This document shows positions 36,462-43,938 of a DNA stretch of 64,000 nucleotides, one piece after another. Below the pieces are notes generated by a model. It saw nothing but the letters and a program-made list of their open reading frames with translations, was not told where the DNA came from and made no database searches. This DNA is from Mycolicibacterium brisbanense (lineage in GTDB: Bacteria; Actinomycetota; Actinomycetes; Mycobacteriales; Mycobacteriaceae): NCBI RefSeq assembly GCF_001570425.1, contig NZ_BCSX01000021.1:1-64000 (forward strand), given 5' to 3'. Both the position numbers and the translations under genes were made by a program. The stretch's first letter is position 1. Each line of letters begins with the position of its first letter.

Positions 36462-37715
36462 ATGTCGGCCGACAACGACCGGCTCGTGTACTCCCGCGAC
36501 CCCAAACACGCCAGGGAACCTGCGCCGTACGGCCAGGCCGACGCCCTGTTCGGTGGATCCGTCACGTCGCTGACCAACAGCGGGTCCCGGCATGGTGACG
36601 TGCCGACGGGAGCCCCGCCGGTGATCCAGGCACCTGCGCTTTCGGTCGTGGCGCCGGACCCGACAGAGGCCGAGATCACCGCCAAGCTCCAGCCGATCCC
36701 GCCGCGGCCGCCGTGGCCCCTGCAGGACGGGCTGCAGTCGGTCGACGGCTGGGCAAGCCCCAACACCGGAGTTGGTTTGAGCGAGCACCGCGCGGTCGAC
36801 AATCTCGCGCGCGTCGGCGTGCGTCCGACGGTCAAGATGCACTCCCAGCGCGGCTGGCGCGGGCTGCTGTACCGCACCACCCGGCTGAATCTGGGGCTTT
36901 CCCGCGACGAACTCTACGAACTCGACCTGTATGCCCGCATCCGTCGTAACGCCAGGGACTCGTACCAGATCGGCGTCTTCGGCCTCAAAGGCGGCGTCGG
37001 GAAAACGGCTGTCACGGTCGCCCTGGGTTCGACGCTGAGCAAGGTGCGCGGTGACCGGATCCTTGCCATCGATGCCGACCCAGCCAGCGGCAACCTCGCG
37101 GACCGGGTTGGGCGGCAGTCGGCGGCGACCGTGTCGGATCTGCTCGCCGCCAAAGACTTGTCGCGCTACAACGACATCCGCGGATTCACCAGCATGAACG
37201 AATCGAAGCTCGAGGTGCTGTCCGGTCTCGAGTACAGCGCCGCGTCCCGCGCGTTCAACGACGCCGACTGGAAAGCGGCCACCGACATCGTGTCGCAGCA
37301 CTACAACCTGGTGGTCGCCGACTGCGCCGCGGACATGTTCCAGCCCGCGGCCCGGGCCGTGCTGAGCACCGTCTCGGGGGCGGTGATCGTGGCGAGCGCC
37401 TCGATCGACGGCGCCCGCCAGGCCGCCGTGACGCTCGACTGGCTGTGGCAGAACGGCCACCGTGACCTGCTGAACAGGACGTGCGTGGTGGTCAATCACG
37501 TCGGCTCGCGCCGGCCCAACGTCGACACCGGTGCGCTCGTGACGCAGTTTCAGAAGCATCTGCCTCCCGGCCGGGTGTTCGTGCTGCCCTGGGACAAGCA
37601 CATCGCCGGCGGCACCGAGATCCACCTCGACCTGCTTCGACGGCGGTTCCAGCGGCGGATCCTGGAGCTCGCCGCCGCGCTGTCGGACGATTTCGACGGA
37701 CCCGTCGCCACTTAA
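36462..37715 (+). CDS. MinD/ParA-like ATPase related to ESX-associated EspI
   Basis: The 417-residue protein starts at ATG 36462 after GAGAGG. Residues about 1-115 are Pro-rich and disordered, then QRGWRGLLYRTTRLNLGLSRDE leads into a deviant-Walker-A P-loop (GLKGGVGKT, about residue 175), a Walker A' Asp (AIDADPASGNL) and a switch region (VADCAADMFQ). The Pro-rich head, the RGWRG-LYR-T linker and the MinD core are typical of the EspI (Rv3876) group that accompanies type VII secretion. No ESX gene is in the window, and it is flanked on both sides by pseudogenes, so its partner is not evident. Confidence 0.8.
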   Translation: MSADNDRLVYSRDPKHAREPAPYGQADALFGGSVTSLTNSGSRHGDVPTGAPPVIQAPALSVVAPDPTEAEITAKLQPIPPRPPWPLQDGLQSVDGWASPNTGVGLSEHRAVDNLARVGVRPTVKMHSQRGWRGLLYRTTRLNLGLSRDELYELDLYARIRRNARDSYQIGVFGLKGGVGKTAVTVALGSTLSKVRGDRILAIDADPASGNLADRVGRQSAATVSDLLAAKDLSRYNDIRGFTSMNESKLEVLSGLEYSAASRAFNDADWKAATDIVSQHYNLVVADCAADMFQPAARAVLSTVSGAVIVASASIDGARQAAVTLDWLWQNGHRDLLNRTCVVVNHVGSRRPNVDTGALVTQFQKHLPPGRVFVLPWDKHIAGGTEIHLDLLRRRFQRRILELAAALSDDFDGPVAT

Positions 37716-37999
37716 CCGGCGAGTTCCCGCGCCACCGCGGCGTGGTAGGCATCGATGTGAGCCGGGTTCACGATCCGGAAGAAACCGTCATGCGACCGTC
37801 CAGCCCGCCGTCACCGTTGCTGTCGACGCCGAGCCGCCCGACCGACGTGAACATCCACCGCCACGGGCGGGCCGCGACGCCGAGTTGCCAGGTGAAGATG
37901 AGATCGGCGATAGGTCCTGGTCCAGTTGGCCGGATTGGTCACGAAGTCGTACACGGTCTCCGCGGACTGCCGAAAGATCGTCTCGGAGCTGGTGGTCAC
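37712..37999 (-). pseudogene. decayed SRPBCC (polyketide cyclase-like) gene with internal deletions
   Basis: From GTG 37999 the minus strand encodes an SRPBCC start (TSSETIFRQSAETVYDF and TNPANWTRTY), then the frame is lost. Family-like sequence resumes in another frame as LIFTWQLGVAARPWRWMFTS and LGVDSNGDGGLDGRMTV, and again in a third stretch as FFRIVNPAHIDAYHAAVARE before TAA (37714-37712). Two deletions are therefore inferred. The intact family member would be about 150-160 residues; only about 95 codons remain. Its stop codon overlaps the end of the convergent EspI-like gene. Confidence 0.8.
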
Positions 38000-38040
38000 G
38001 ATGCCCAAGTGTCTGCCTTCCCCCTGTCGGCGACGCCTTG

Positions 38041-38748
38041 TCAGGGTTCGCATCCGCGCGCCGTGGTTTCGCTCGCTCCCGGGAGCTCGGCGAGTACCCG
38101 CACCTTGGTGGGGTCGAAGCACAGAAATCCTTTGACGGGCAACGACTCCGGTGGCGGATCGGGATAACTCCAGGCCGCGTCGGCGATCACGGTACCGCCG
38201 AGTGTCACCGACCAGTAAGTGGCGGCGCCCTTGTAATTGCAATAGCCGGTGGTCTGGCTGCGGTGCAACAGATCTGTGCGCACGAGTGCCGGGTTGACGT
38301 AAAGCCTTGGTGCCAAAGCGGTTTCGAAGAGAATCACAGTGTCGTCGGTGTCGACAATGACGGTCTCATCGGCCGTAACCCGCAGCCGGCGTCTGGTCCG
38401 TAGGCAGTCGATGCGGTGGTACGGGTTCGGTGGATAGTTGACCAGCCGGCGGCCTTCCTCGAACCATGCGTCGACGGCGTCCCACGCCACTGCCACATAC
38501 CCGGGCGCTTCGGCAACCGGATGGCTCGGCAGTTCGCCGACCTCCTCGTGCGGGAACGCGTAGCTCAGTGCGTGGCCCGCGCGGTGCACCAGCAACGCGC
38601 GCTCGGTGTCGATCAGGGTGTCGCCACCGACGAACGCCTCGATCCGGCGGGGATGCGGCTCGATGTAGACCACCGCGCCGGGGAGTGGGGGAGTGCACCA
38701 CCCGGCGGGCCGTGTGCCCAACGGGCCATGTCCTGCCACAAGACTCAC
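38041..38748 (-). CDS. protein with two DUF427 domains
   Basis: A 235-residue protein from GTG 38748, which is preceded by GGAGG at the right distance. It holds two copies of the small beta-rich DUF427 fold: PGAVVYIEPHPRRIEAFVGG starts the first and TADETVIVDTDDTVILFETALAPRLYVNP the second; the second ends with the conserved CNYKGAATYWSVTLGG. Function is unknown, and the proteins are cytosolic. An SRPBCC pseudogene follows on the same strand. Motif C (TTTACA-N14-TGTCCC) lies 57 bp upstream. Confidence 0.82.
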   Translation of the reverse strand: MSLVAGHGPLGTRPAGWCTPPLPGAVVYIEPHPRRIEAFVGGDTLIDTERALLVHRAGHALSYAFPHEEVGELPSHPVAEAPGYVAVAWDAVDAWFEEGRRLVNYPPNPYHRIDCLRTRRRLRVTADETVIVDTDDTVILFETALAPRLYVNPALVRTDLLHRSQTTGYCNYKGAATYWSVTLGGTVIADAAWSYPDPPPESLPVKGFLCFDPTKVRVLAELPGASETTARGCEP

Positions 38749-38804
38749 CGCGCCACCTCCGATGCGGGCATCGCTCCGCACACGATGGCAGAGACGATAG
38801 GAGC

Positions 38805-38830
38805 TTTACAGAATTATGAAGAAATGTCCC
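38805..38830. promoter_or_regulatory. TTTACA-N14-TGTCCC motif (site C)
   Basis: TTTACA (38805-38810) and TGTCCC (38825-38830) sit between the divergent DUF427 and hypothetical genes. One base of the second half-site differs from sites A and B; the following GCTG equals that of site A. Confidence 0.5.
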
Positions 38831-38880
38831 GCTGTTGGATGACGGGTGACACAGCCGGAGTGACGAATGACGGTGAGACC

Positions 38881-39447
38881 ATGACGCTGTTCGATACGCC
38901 GATCGCTACCAGGTCCCGGCCACGGGCGCGAGCTGCCCAGGCGCTGCGATACGAACTGAACGTGCTGGCCCGTGATGCCGCCGACGTCGTCGCGAGCATC
39001 GGCGGCTGGCTGTTCGACCGGCGAATGGCAGGCTGGGGCGTCACCGTTGCGCTGCTGGATCATCGCGACGAGCGTGCGCTGCGCATTCTCGGCGTCAAAG
39101 TTGTTGAGCCGGACGGAGTATGGCCCTCGACCAGGCATGAGCGGATCGTGACGACGGTGGTCGAGGCGGAGCTGTTCGACGCGGACAGTGACATGCGCTC
39201 CCGGGTCTTGACGGCCATGCGGCGCGGTGACGGCGAGGTCGCGTTCTGGGGGTCCGGTGCACCTGGTCTGTTCGGCGGAGGGGTACGCGCCACGCCGTAC
39301 CGGCTCAGCGTGGCCGCGCAGGCATTCAAAGCGCATGCCCTTGCCGCAGTGGGCGATTCGATCACAGCCAGTGGCGCGGAGGAGACACTGCTGCTGGGCG
39401 GCCGATCGTCAGGCCTGCTCGCCGAAGATATGGTCCCGGTCTGCTGA
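38881..39447 (+). CDS. conserved hypothetical protein
   Basis: The 188-residue protein starts at ATG 38881 (GGTGAG just upstream; GTG 38860 is an alternative). It has no signal peptide or membrane segment and no family I recognise. A basic head (RSRPRARAAQALRYELN) is followed by an alpha/beta region (WGVTVALLDHRDERALRILGVKV) and a C-terminus rich in Ala and Gly. It is divergent from the DUF427 gene and shares its upstream motif, so the two may be coregulated. Confidence 0.6.
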   Translation: MTLFDTPIATRSRPRARAAQALRYELNVLARDAADVVASIGGWLFDRRMAGWGVTVALLDHRDERALRILGVKVVEPDGVWPSTRHERIVTTVVEAELFDADSDMRSRVLTAMRRGDGEVAFWGSGAPGLFGGGVRATPYRLSVAAQAFKAHALAAVGDSITASGAEETLLLGGRSSGLLAEDMVPVC

Positions 39448-39489
39448 AGACGGTCTCGACGCGGCGCTATGCCGCCGCGCGACGTCAGG

Positions 39490-39744
39490 TCAGCGGATCC
39501 AGCCGCGGCGGCGCAGCCACCAGTCGCGACCGACCAGGAGCAGGATCAGCGCGGCGAACCCGATGAGGAACCAGTCTTCGACGTGACCGACGTGGTTGCC
39601 CCGCATCATCACCAGCAGGAAGAGTGCGGAGAGCACCCCACCGATGTGGATGACCTTGATGTTCTCCTTGGACCAGCCCCATGCCGCAGACGGGACGTCC
39701 TCGACGTCGACGCCGTTGTGTCGCTCCACTTCGGTGCTGGCCAC
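39490..39744 (-). CDS. DUF2631 small membrane protein (Rv2876-like)
   Basis: An 84-residue protein from GTG 39744 with GAGGAGC upstream. The polar N-terminus ([20 protein letters not shown]) is typical of DUF2631, then two membrane helices (about 35-48 and 60-72) and a basic end ([10 protein letters not shown]). Homologues are found through the mycobacteria; M. tuberculosis Rv2876 lies in the same dxr-cdsA interval. Role unknown. Confidence 0.82.
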   Translation of the reverse strand: MASTEVERHNGVDVEDVPSAAWGWSKENIKVIHIGGVLSALFLLVMMRGNHVGHVEDWFLIGFAALILLLVGRDWWLRRRGWIR

Positions 39745-39820
39745 GGTTGCTCCTCACAGTCGGGCAGGGACTGCAGACATTCTGGCATACGACACTGCGT
39801 CGTATGTCGACCGGCACCGG

Positions 39821-41143
39821 TCATCTCAACTGCTGGTATCGGCGCAGCGCCTCCCGCCGCTCCTCGGCGTGGTCGACGATCGGGTCCGGGTAGCCCGCCG
39901 GGCGTCCCGCGTCGAGCTTGTGCACGTCGGCGACCTCGGCGAGCTCGGGCACCCAACGCCGGATGTAGTCCCCGGCGGGATCGAACTTCGCGCCCTGAGT
40001 CGTCGGGTTGAACACCCGGAAGTACGGCGCGGCGTCGGTGCCGCACCCCGCGACCCATTGCCAGCCGTGCTGATTGTTGGCGACATCACCGTCGGTGAGC
40101 TGGTCGAGAAACCATCGCGCGCCCCACTGCCACGGCAGGTGAAGATCTTTGACCAGAAACGAGGCGGCGATCATCCTGACCCGGTTGTGCATGAACCCGG
40201 TCTGGGAGAGCTGGCGCATTCCGGCGTCGACGATCGGGAAGCCCGTCATCCCGGCAGTCCAGGCGTCGAACATCCGCTGCGCGTCAGGGCCGTCATCCAC
40301 CTCGATCGAGGCCATGCCCGGGCTCCAGCTCTGCCAGGCACTTTCGGGCCAGTGGTGCAGCACCGTGGCGTAGAAGTCGCGAAAAGCCAACTCCCGCAGA
40401 TACGCGTCGGCGTCGGCGCCGAGATCGACCGCCATGGTGCGCGGGTGGATGGTGCCGAACTTGAGATGAGCCGACATCCGGCTGGTGGTGTCGAGGTCGG
40501 GGCGGTCACGGTCGGTGGCGTAGTTCGGCAGCCACGTCTCGACGAACGCCCGCCATTGCGCCATGGCCGCGCGCTCACCCGCCGGGGCGTCCGATTGACC
40601 TGTGATGTCCGGGATCTCGGTGGCGCCGGGCAGCCCGGCGGGGTCGATCCACCGCGCCGAATCGGGCCCCGAGGCGGCAGGGGCGCGCCAGCCGTGGTCG
40701 CGCCAGGCCCGGTAGTACGGAGTGAAGACCTGATACGGCGTCCCGTCCTGTTTGCCGATGCGCTCCGGCGACACCAGGTAGGGCGAACCCGTCGCACACA
40801 GCGGCACATCGTCGAGGGCGGTTCGGACGGCGTCGTCGCGACGACGCCCGAACGGGGAGTAGTCCTGCGAAATGTGCACCGAGGCCGCCCCGACAGCCCG
40901 GGCGAGGCGGGGGATCTGCTCCTCGGGCCTGCCCTGCACCACCAGAAACTTGCCATCCAGGCGCTCCCGCAGTTCGTGTAGCGACCGGTATAGATAGCCC
41001 AGGCGACGGGTCCCCGCTGATGCGATCAACCGCGGGTCGAGCACGTAGCAGGCAAGCACCTGAGCGTCGTCCTGTGCAGCGGCCAGCAGAGCAGGGTGGT
41101 CGGACAGGCGCAGATCGCGCCGGAACCACAGCAAGGTGGGCAT
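39821..41143 (-). CDS. phrB: deoxyribodipyrimidine photolyase (class I, CPD)
   Basis: The 440-residue flavoprotein begins MPTLLWFRRDLRLSDHPALL at ATG 41143. It has the N-terminal antenna-binding Rossmann domain and the C-terminal FAD domain, with KFGTIHPRT, ELAFRDFYATVLHHWP, the MTGFPIVDAGMRQL signature and NNQHGWQWVAGCGTDAAPYFRVFNP. It splits UV cyclobutane dimers with blue light. The conserved Trp chain region is present. Photoreactivation is consistent with an environmental rather than obligate pathogenic mycobacterium, since M. tuberculosis lacks this gene at this locus. Confidence 0.93.
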   Translation of the reverse strand: MPTLLWFRRDLRLSDHPALLAAAQDDAQVLACYVLDPRLIASAGTRRLGYLYRSLHELRERLDGKFLVVQGRPEEQIPRLARAVGAASVHISQDYSPFGRRRDDAVRTALDDVPLCATGSPYLVSPERIGKQDGTPYQVFTPYYRAWRDHGWRAPAASGPDSARWIDPAGLPGATEIPDITGQSDAPAGERAAMAQWRAFVETWLPNYATDRDRPDLDTTSRMSAHLKFGTIHPRTMAVDLGADADAYLRELAFRDFYATVLHHWPESAWQSWSPGMASIEVDDGPDAQRMFDAWTAGMTGFPIVDAGMRQLSQTGFMHNRVRMIAASFLVKDLHLPWQWGARWFLDQLTDGDVANNQHGWQWVAGCGTDAAPYFRVFNPTTQGAKFDPAGDYIRRWVPELAEVADVHKLDAGRPAGYPDPIVDHAEERREALRRYQQLR

Positions 41144-41213
41144 GCCCCCGATGGTGCCCGAACCGAATCGTCTGGAGAGGTACGCCGCCCCCGCGCACCA
41201 ATGTGACACTTGT

Positions 41214-41236
41214 GGTGACGTCATAATGATGTCACC
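41214..41236. promoter_or_regulatory. palindrome at the start of the RHH-DUF4097 operon
   Basis: GGTGACGTCAT-A-ATGATGTCACC: 11-bp arms with one mismatch around a single base, ending 8 bp before the start codon at 41245. Further GTGAC/GTCAC-type half-sites flank it (TGTGACAC at 41203, TGACACC at 41238). CATAAT (41222-41227) could be the -10 box. The arrangement suits autoregulation by the ribbon-helix-helix protein encoded next. Confidence 0.55.
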
Positions 41237-41244
41237 ATGACACC

Positions 41245-41724
41245 ATGGATTTGCAGCCCTATGTGGAGGCCGTCCGGCATGAATTGGCTGTCGCGGCCGC
41301 CGCCGGCGGCGCCGACGCCGAGGCGCTCGCGCAACGGCTGACCGCGCCGCTGGACTCGGCCCTGCGGCTTGCGCTACTCGAAGCGCTCTCCGAGGCCGCC
41401 GAACAGATCACCCGGGAACTCGCGCCCGGAGCCGTACACGTCCGGCTCAACGGCAGGGATCCGGAATTCACAGTCGAAGTCCCCGAACCCACGGCCATGC
41501 CGTCGGTGCCCTCGGTCGGCGACGCAGCCGACGACGACGCGGGCGGCACCTGGCGCGTGACACTGCGGCTTCCCGAGAATCTGCGCGCCGGTGTCGAGGC
41601 CGCGGCGCGCGGCGAGGGCATCTCGGTGAACGCGTGGCTGGTGCGCTCGGTGAGCGCGGGGCTCGGCGGGTCCACCGGCCGAACCCGCAGTGGCGGCAGA
41701 TCTTTCAGCGGGTGGGTCCGCTGA
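41245..41724 (+). CDS. HicB-like ribbon-helix-helix protein
   Basis: The 159-residue protein has an Ala-rich helical N-terminus (residues about 1-60), an acidic linker, and a C-terminal ribbon-helix-helix: WRVTLRLPENLRAGVEAAARGEGISVNAWLVRSV, of the kind annotated as HicB antitoxin family. No toxin gene is adjacent; instead a DUF4097 gene follows after 23 bp, so it more likely acts as the transcriptional regulator of that gene. A near-perfect palindrome lies directly before its start. Confidence 0.75.
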   Translation: MDLQPYVEAVRHELAVAAAAGGADAEALAQRLTAPLDSALRLALLEALSEAAEQITRELAPGAVHVRLNGRDPEFTVEVPEPTAMPSVPSVGDAADDDAGGTWRVTLRLPENLRAGVEAAARGEGISVNAWLVRSVSAGLGGSTGRTRSGGRSFSGWVR

Positions 41725-41747
41725 ATCCGACCCGATAGGAGATCGAA

Positions 41748-42551
41748 ATGACCACATTTCACACACCCGAACCCATATCGGCCGACGTCGAGGTGGTGGC
41801 CGGCGTCGTCCACGTGCGTGCCTCGGACCGTGACGACACCATCGTCGAGGTGGCGCCCCGCGACCCGAGTCGGCCCTCCGACGTCCGGATCGCCGAACAG
41901 GCACGGGTCGACTACCGCGACGGCGCTCTGAGCGTCAGCGCGGGCCGCCGAATCCTGTCGCTCGGGCGCGGCGGAGCTGTGCGCATCGACATAGCACTGC
42001 CCGCCGGGTCCCGGCTGAAGGTATCCGCGGCGTCGGCCGACATCGAGGCCGACGGTAGTTACGCCGACTGCCGGTTCGCCACCGCCTCCGGCGACGTGCG
42101 CGTCGGAACCGTGACCGGGAACATCAAGGCGGACAGCGCATCCGGTGACATCGCAATCGGCAGACTGGTAGGTGACGCCCGCATCGCCACAGCGTCGGGC
42201 GATGCGCGCGTCGACCATGTCGAGGGTGACGTGACATTCCAGGCGGCCAGCGGCAACCTCGGCGTCGGAACGTTGCGCGGCAATCTGAAGGTCCGCGCGG
42301 CTTCGGGATCGGTGACTGTCGCCGTCGCCGCCGCCGGTGCGCTCGACGCGCACACCAGCAGCGGCGAGGTCGAAGTCGGCATCCCGGAGGGCACCGCCGC
42401 CCGCCTGGAACTCACCACCGGATCCGGTGCCGTCGACAACCGGCTGGAAACATCCGACGGACCGGCCGCCGGCGATGAAACCCTGATGGTGCACGCCCGC
42501 ACCGGCTCCGGTGACATCTCGATCCGCCGTGCGACGTCCGCGCCTGCCTGA
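41748..42551 (+). CDS. DUF4097 beta-strand repeat protein
   Basis: The 267-residue protein is a right-handed beta-helix of about eight short repeats with the motif ASGD-V-VG (for example TASGDVRVG, SASGDIAIG, TASGDARVD, TSSGEVEVG). There is no signal peptide or membrane helix in this copy, so it is predicted cytosolic or membrane-peripheral. A good ribosome binding site (TAGGAG, 41736-41741) precedes it. DUF4097 proteins are thought to be adhesin-like or scaffold modules in regulatory systems; exact role unknown. It forms an operon with the RHH gene. Confidence 0.83.
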   Translation: MTTFHTPEPISADVEVVAGVVHVRASDRDDTIVEVAPRDPSRPSDVRIAEQARVDYRDGALSVSAGRRILSLGRGGAVRIDIALPAGSRLKVSAASADIEADGSYADCRFATASGDVRVGTVTGNIKADSASGDIAIGRLVGDARIATASGDARVDHVEGDVTFQAASGNLGVGTLRGNLKVRAASGSVTVAVAAAGALDAHTSSGEVEVGIPEGTAARLELTTGSGAVDNRLETSDGPAAGDETLMVHARTGSGDISIRRATSAPA

Positions 42552-42559
42552 CTCAACCC

Positions 42560-43000
42560 CTAGTCGGGGTCGAACCGAAACACCGTCAATCGTCCTGCCA
42601 GCGCCTCGAATTCGTCAGGTGTGCCGTCGACCACCAGGCCGCTGCGCTTGGCGAAACCGACGCCGACCGGCACCTTCACCGCGAACGTGCGCAGGATCGG
42701 GCGGGACTCCTCGGGGCTGAGCTCGACGATGCGGACCCGGCGCGACCGTCGTCCCCTCGTGAGGGTGCCTGCCCCGGCGGCCCGGGCGTTGGCCGCCCAA
42801 TCCGACCCCGGGTAGCCGGCCACGGTGTACAGGCCTCCGTCGTGGTCGAACGGGGTCATCGGAGTACTGCGGGGTTGTCCGCTGCGGCGCCCCGGCACGG
42901 TCAGCACCATGGCGGGCCCGGTCGGAATCCCCAGGCGTTGCACCGCCATCATCACCTTGTTCATCGGCTTGAGCCAACGGGGTGGGGTGGGTTCGGACAT
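42560..43000 (-). CDS. deazaflavin (F420)-dependent nitroreductase family protein
   Basis: The 146-residue protein from ATG 43000 is a split beta-barrel of the Ddn family: PTGPAMVLTVPGRRSGQPRSTPMTPF is the conserved F420-contact region and AGYPGSDWAANARAAG the second signature. Ddn of M. tuberculosis reduces quinones and activates pretomanid; this paralogue may act on quinones or other electrophiles. It follows the NmrA-like gene by 11 bp and is likely cotranscribed under the ECF-type promoter upstream. Confidence 0.87.
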   Translation of the reverse strand: MSEPTPPRWLKPMNKVMMAVQRLGIPTGPAMVLTVPGRRSGQPRSTPMTPFDHDGGLYTVAGYPGSDWAANARAAGAGTLTRGRRSRRVRIVELSPEESRPILRTFAVKVPVGVGFAKRSGLVVDGTPDEFEALAGRLTVFRFDPD

Positions 43001-43011
43001 CGTTCGCTCCT

Positions 43012-43857
43012 CTACTCGGTGCTGAACCGGTCGCGGTGGTCCGCGGCCCATCTGACGAAAGGCGTTGCGGGACGGCCGAGCACCTTGTCCACCTCGTGGG
43101 TGACCAGTGCCGGCCTGCCGACGGTGTCGGCCAGCAGCGCCAGATACGCGTCGGCGAACGCGGCGGGGAATCCGACCGCGCGGAACCGCTCGCGCACCGC
43201 GGCCGGCGGCACCTCCTGGTAACGCAGCGGCCGGCCCAGCGCCGTGCCGAGGGCCGCGACCAGTTCGGTGTTGGTCAGCGCCTGCGGCCCGGTAAGTGGA
43301 ACGCGTTGCCCGACAAGGTCGTCGGTGCGCAGGGCGACCGCTGCCACGGCTGCGATGTCGGCGTCGGCGATCACCGCCATCGACGCGTCGGCATAGGGCC
43401 CGCTCACCACATCCCCTGCGGCGAGCTGCGGCGCCCACATACCCGCGAAATTGGACGCGAAGATCGTCGGCCGCAGGCTCACCCACTCCAGGCCCGACGC
43501 CACCGCCAGCTGTTCGCACTCGCGGTTGCGGTCGCCGCGCACCCGCGACGGCTGGCGGGCATCGTCGTCATCGGCATTGATCGCCGACAGCGCGACCAGT
43601 CGGCGTACCCCGGCGGAGCGGGCCTGTTCGACCGTCGCGGCGAGCTCGGCGCCCAGTGCGCGGGAATTGAGGAAGACCGCGTCGGCCCCGGACAACCCGG
43701 CCGCCGCCGTCGGCACCACCTCGACCTCGGCGGGAAAGTCCGCGGTGTCGGGATGCCTGCTGACAGCGCGGACCCGTGCGCCCGCGCTGAGGAGTTCGGA
43801 CACGAGTGGACGCCCGACGTTGCCGGTGGCGCCCGTGACGAGAATTGTGGTGTTCAT
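43012..43857 (-). CDS. NmrA-like NAD(P)H-binding oxidoreductase
   Basis: The 281-residue protein begins MNTTILVTGATGNVGRPL, the Gly-rich Rossmann motif of atypical SDR/NmrA proteins, followed by RAVSRHPDTADFP. The usual active-site Tyr-x-x-x-Lys is absent, so it may be a redox sensor or a quinone/azo reductase (QOR2-like). It is divergent from an ECF sigma gene and has a mirror-image promoter element. Such sigma factors of the SnoaL-tailed type are often encoded next to oxidoreductases or epimerases, which it likely controls. Confidence 0.85.
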   Translation of the reverse strand: MNTTILVTGATGNVGRPLVSELLSAGARVRAVSRHPDTADFPAEVEVVPTAAAGLSGADAVFLNSRALGAELAATVEQARSAGVRRLVALSAINADDDDARQPSRVRGDRNRECEQLAVASGLEWVSLRPTIFASNFAGMWAPQLAAGDVVSGPYADASMAVIADADIAAVAAVALRTDDLVGQRVPLTGPQALTNTELVAALGTALGRPLRYQEVPPAAVRERFRAVGFPAAFADAYLALLADTVGRPALVTHEVDKVLGRPATPFVRWAADHRDRFSTE

Positions 43858-43866
43858 GCGATCAAG

Positions 43867-43892
43867 GACGGGGCGGCCCGCCGAAAAGTTAC
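43867..43892 (-). promoter_or_regulatory. ECF-type promoter of the NmrA-Ddn operon
   Basis: On the minus strand GTAACTT (43892-43886), 15 bp, CGTC (43870-43867), then 9 bp to the start codon at 43857, implying a leaderless mRNA. CGTC is the known -10 core of ECF41-type promoters; the -35 differs from the published TGTCACA. Its mirror copy serves the sigma gene. Confidence 0.6.
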
Positions 43893-43904
43893 CGCGGAGC
43901 GCCC

Positions 43905-43930
43905 GTAACTTTCCGGCGCGCTATTTCGTC
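43905..43930 (+). promoter_or_regulatory. ECF-type promoter of the sigma factor gene
   Basis: GTAACTT (43905-43911), 15 bp, CGTC (43927-43930), then 8 bp to the ATG at 43939. The two divergent -35 elements together form a 12-bp inverted repeat with one mismatch (43881-43892 and 43905-43916). Identical spacing in both directions supports recognition by one sigma factor, presumably autoregulation. Confidence 0.6.
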
Positions 43931-43938
43931 GTAACGGC

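Noticed and set aside
41245..41724. HicB antitoxin of a toxin-antitoxin pair
   Set aside because: No HicA-like or other small toxin gene is adjacent; the neighbour is a DUF4097 protein.
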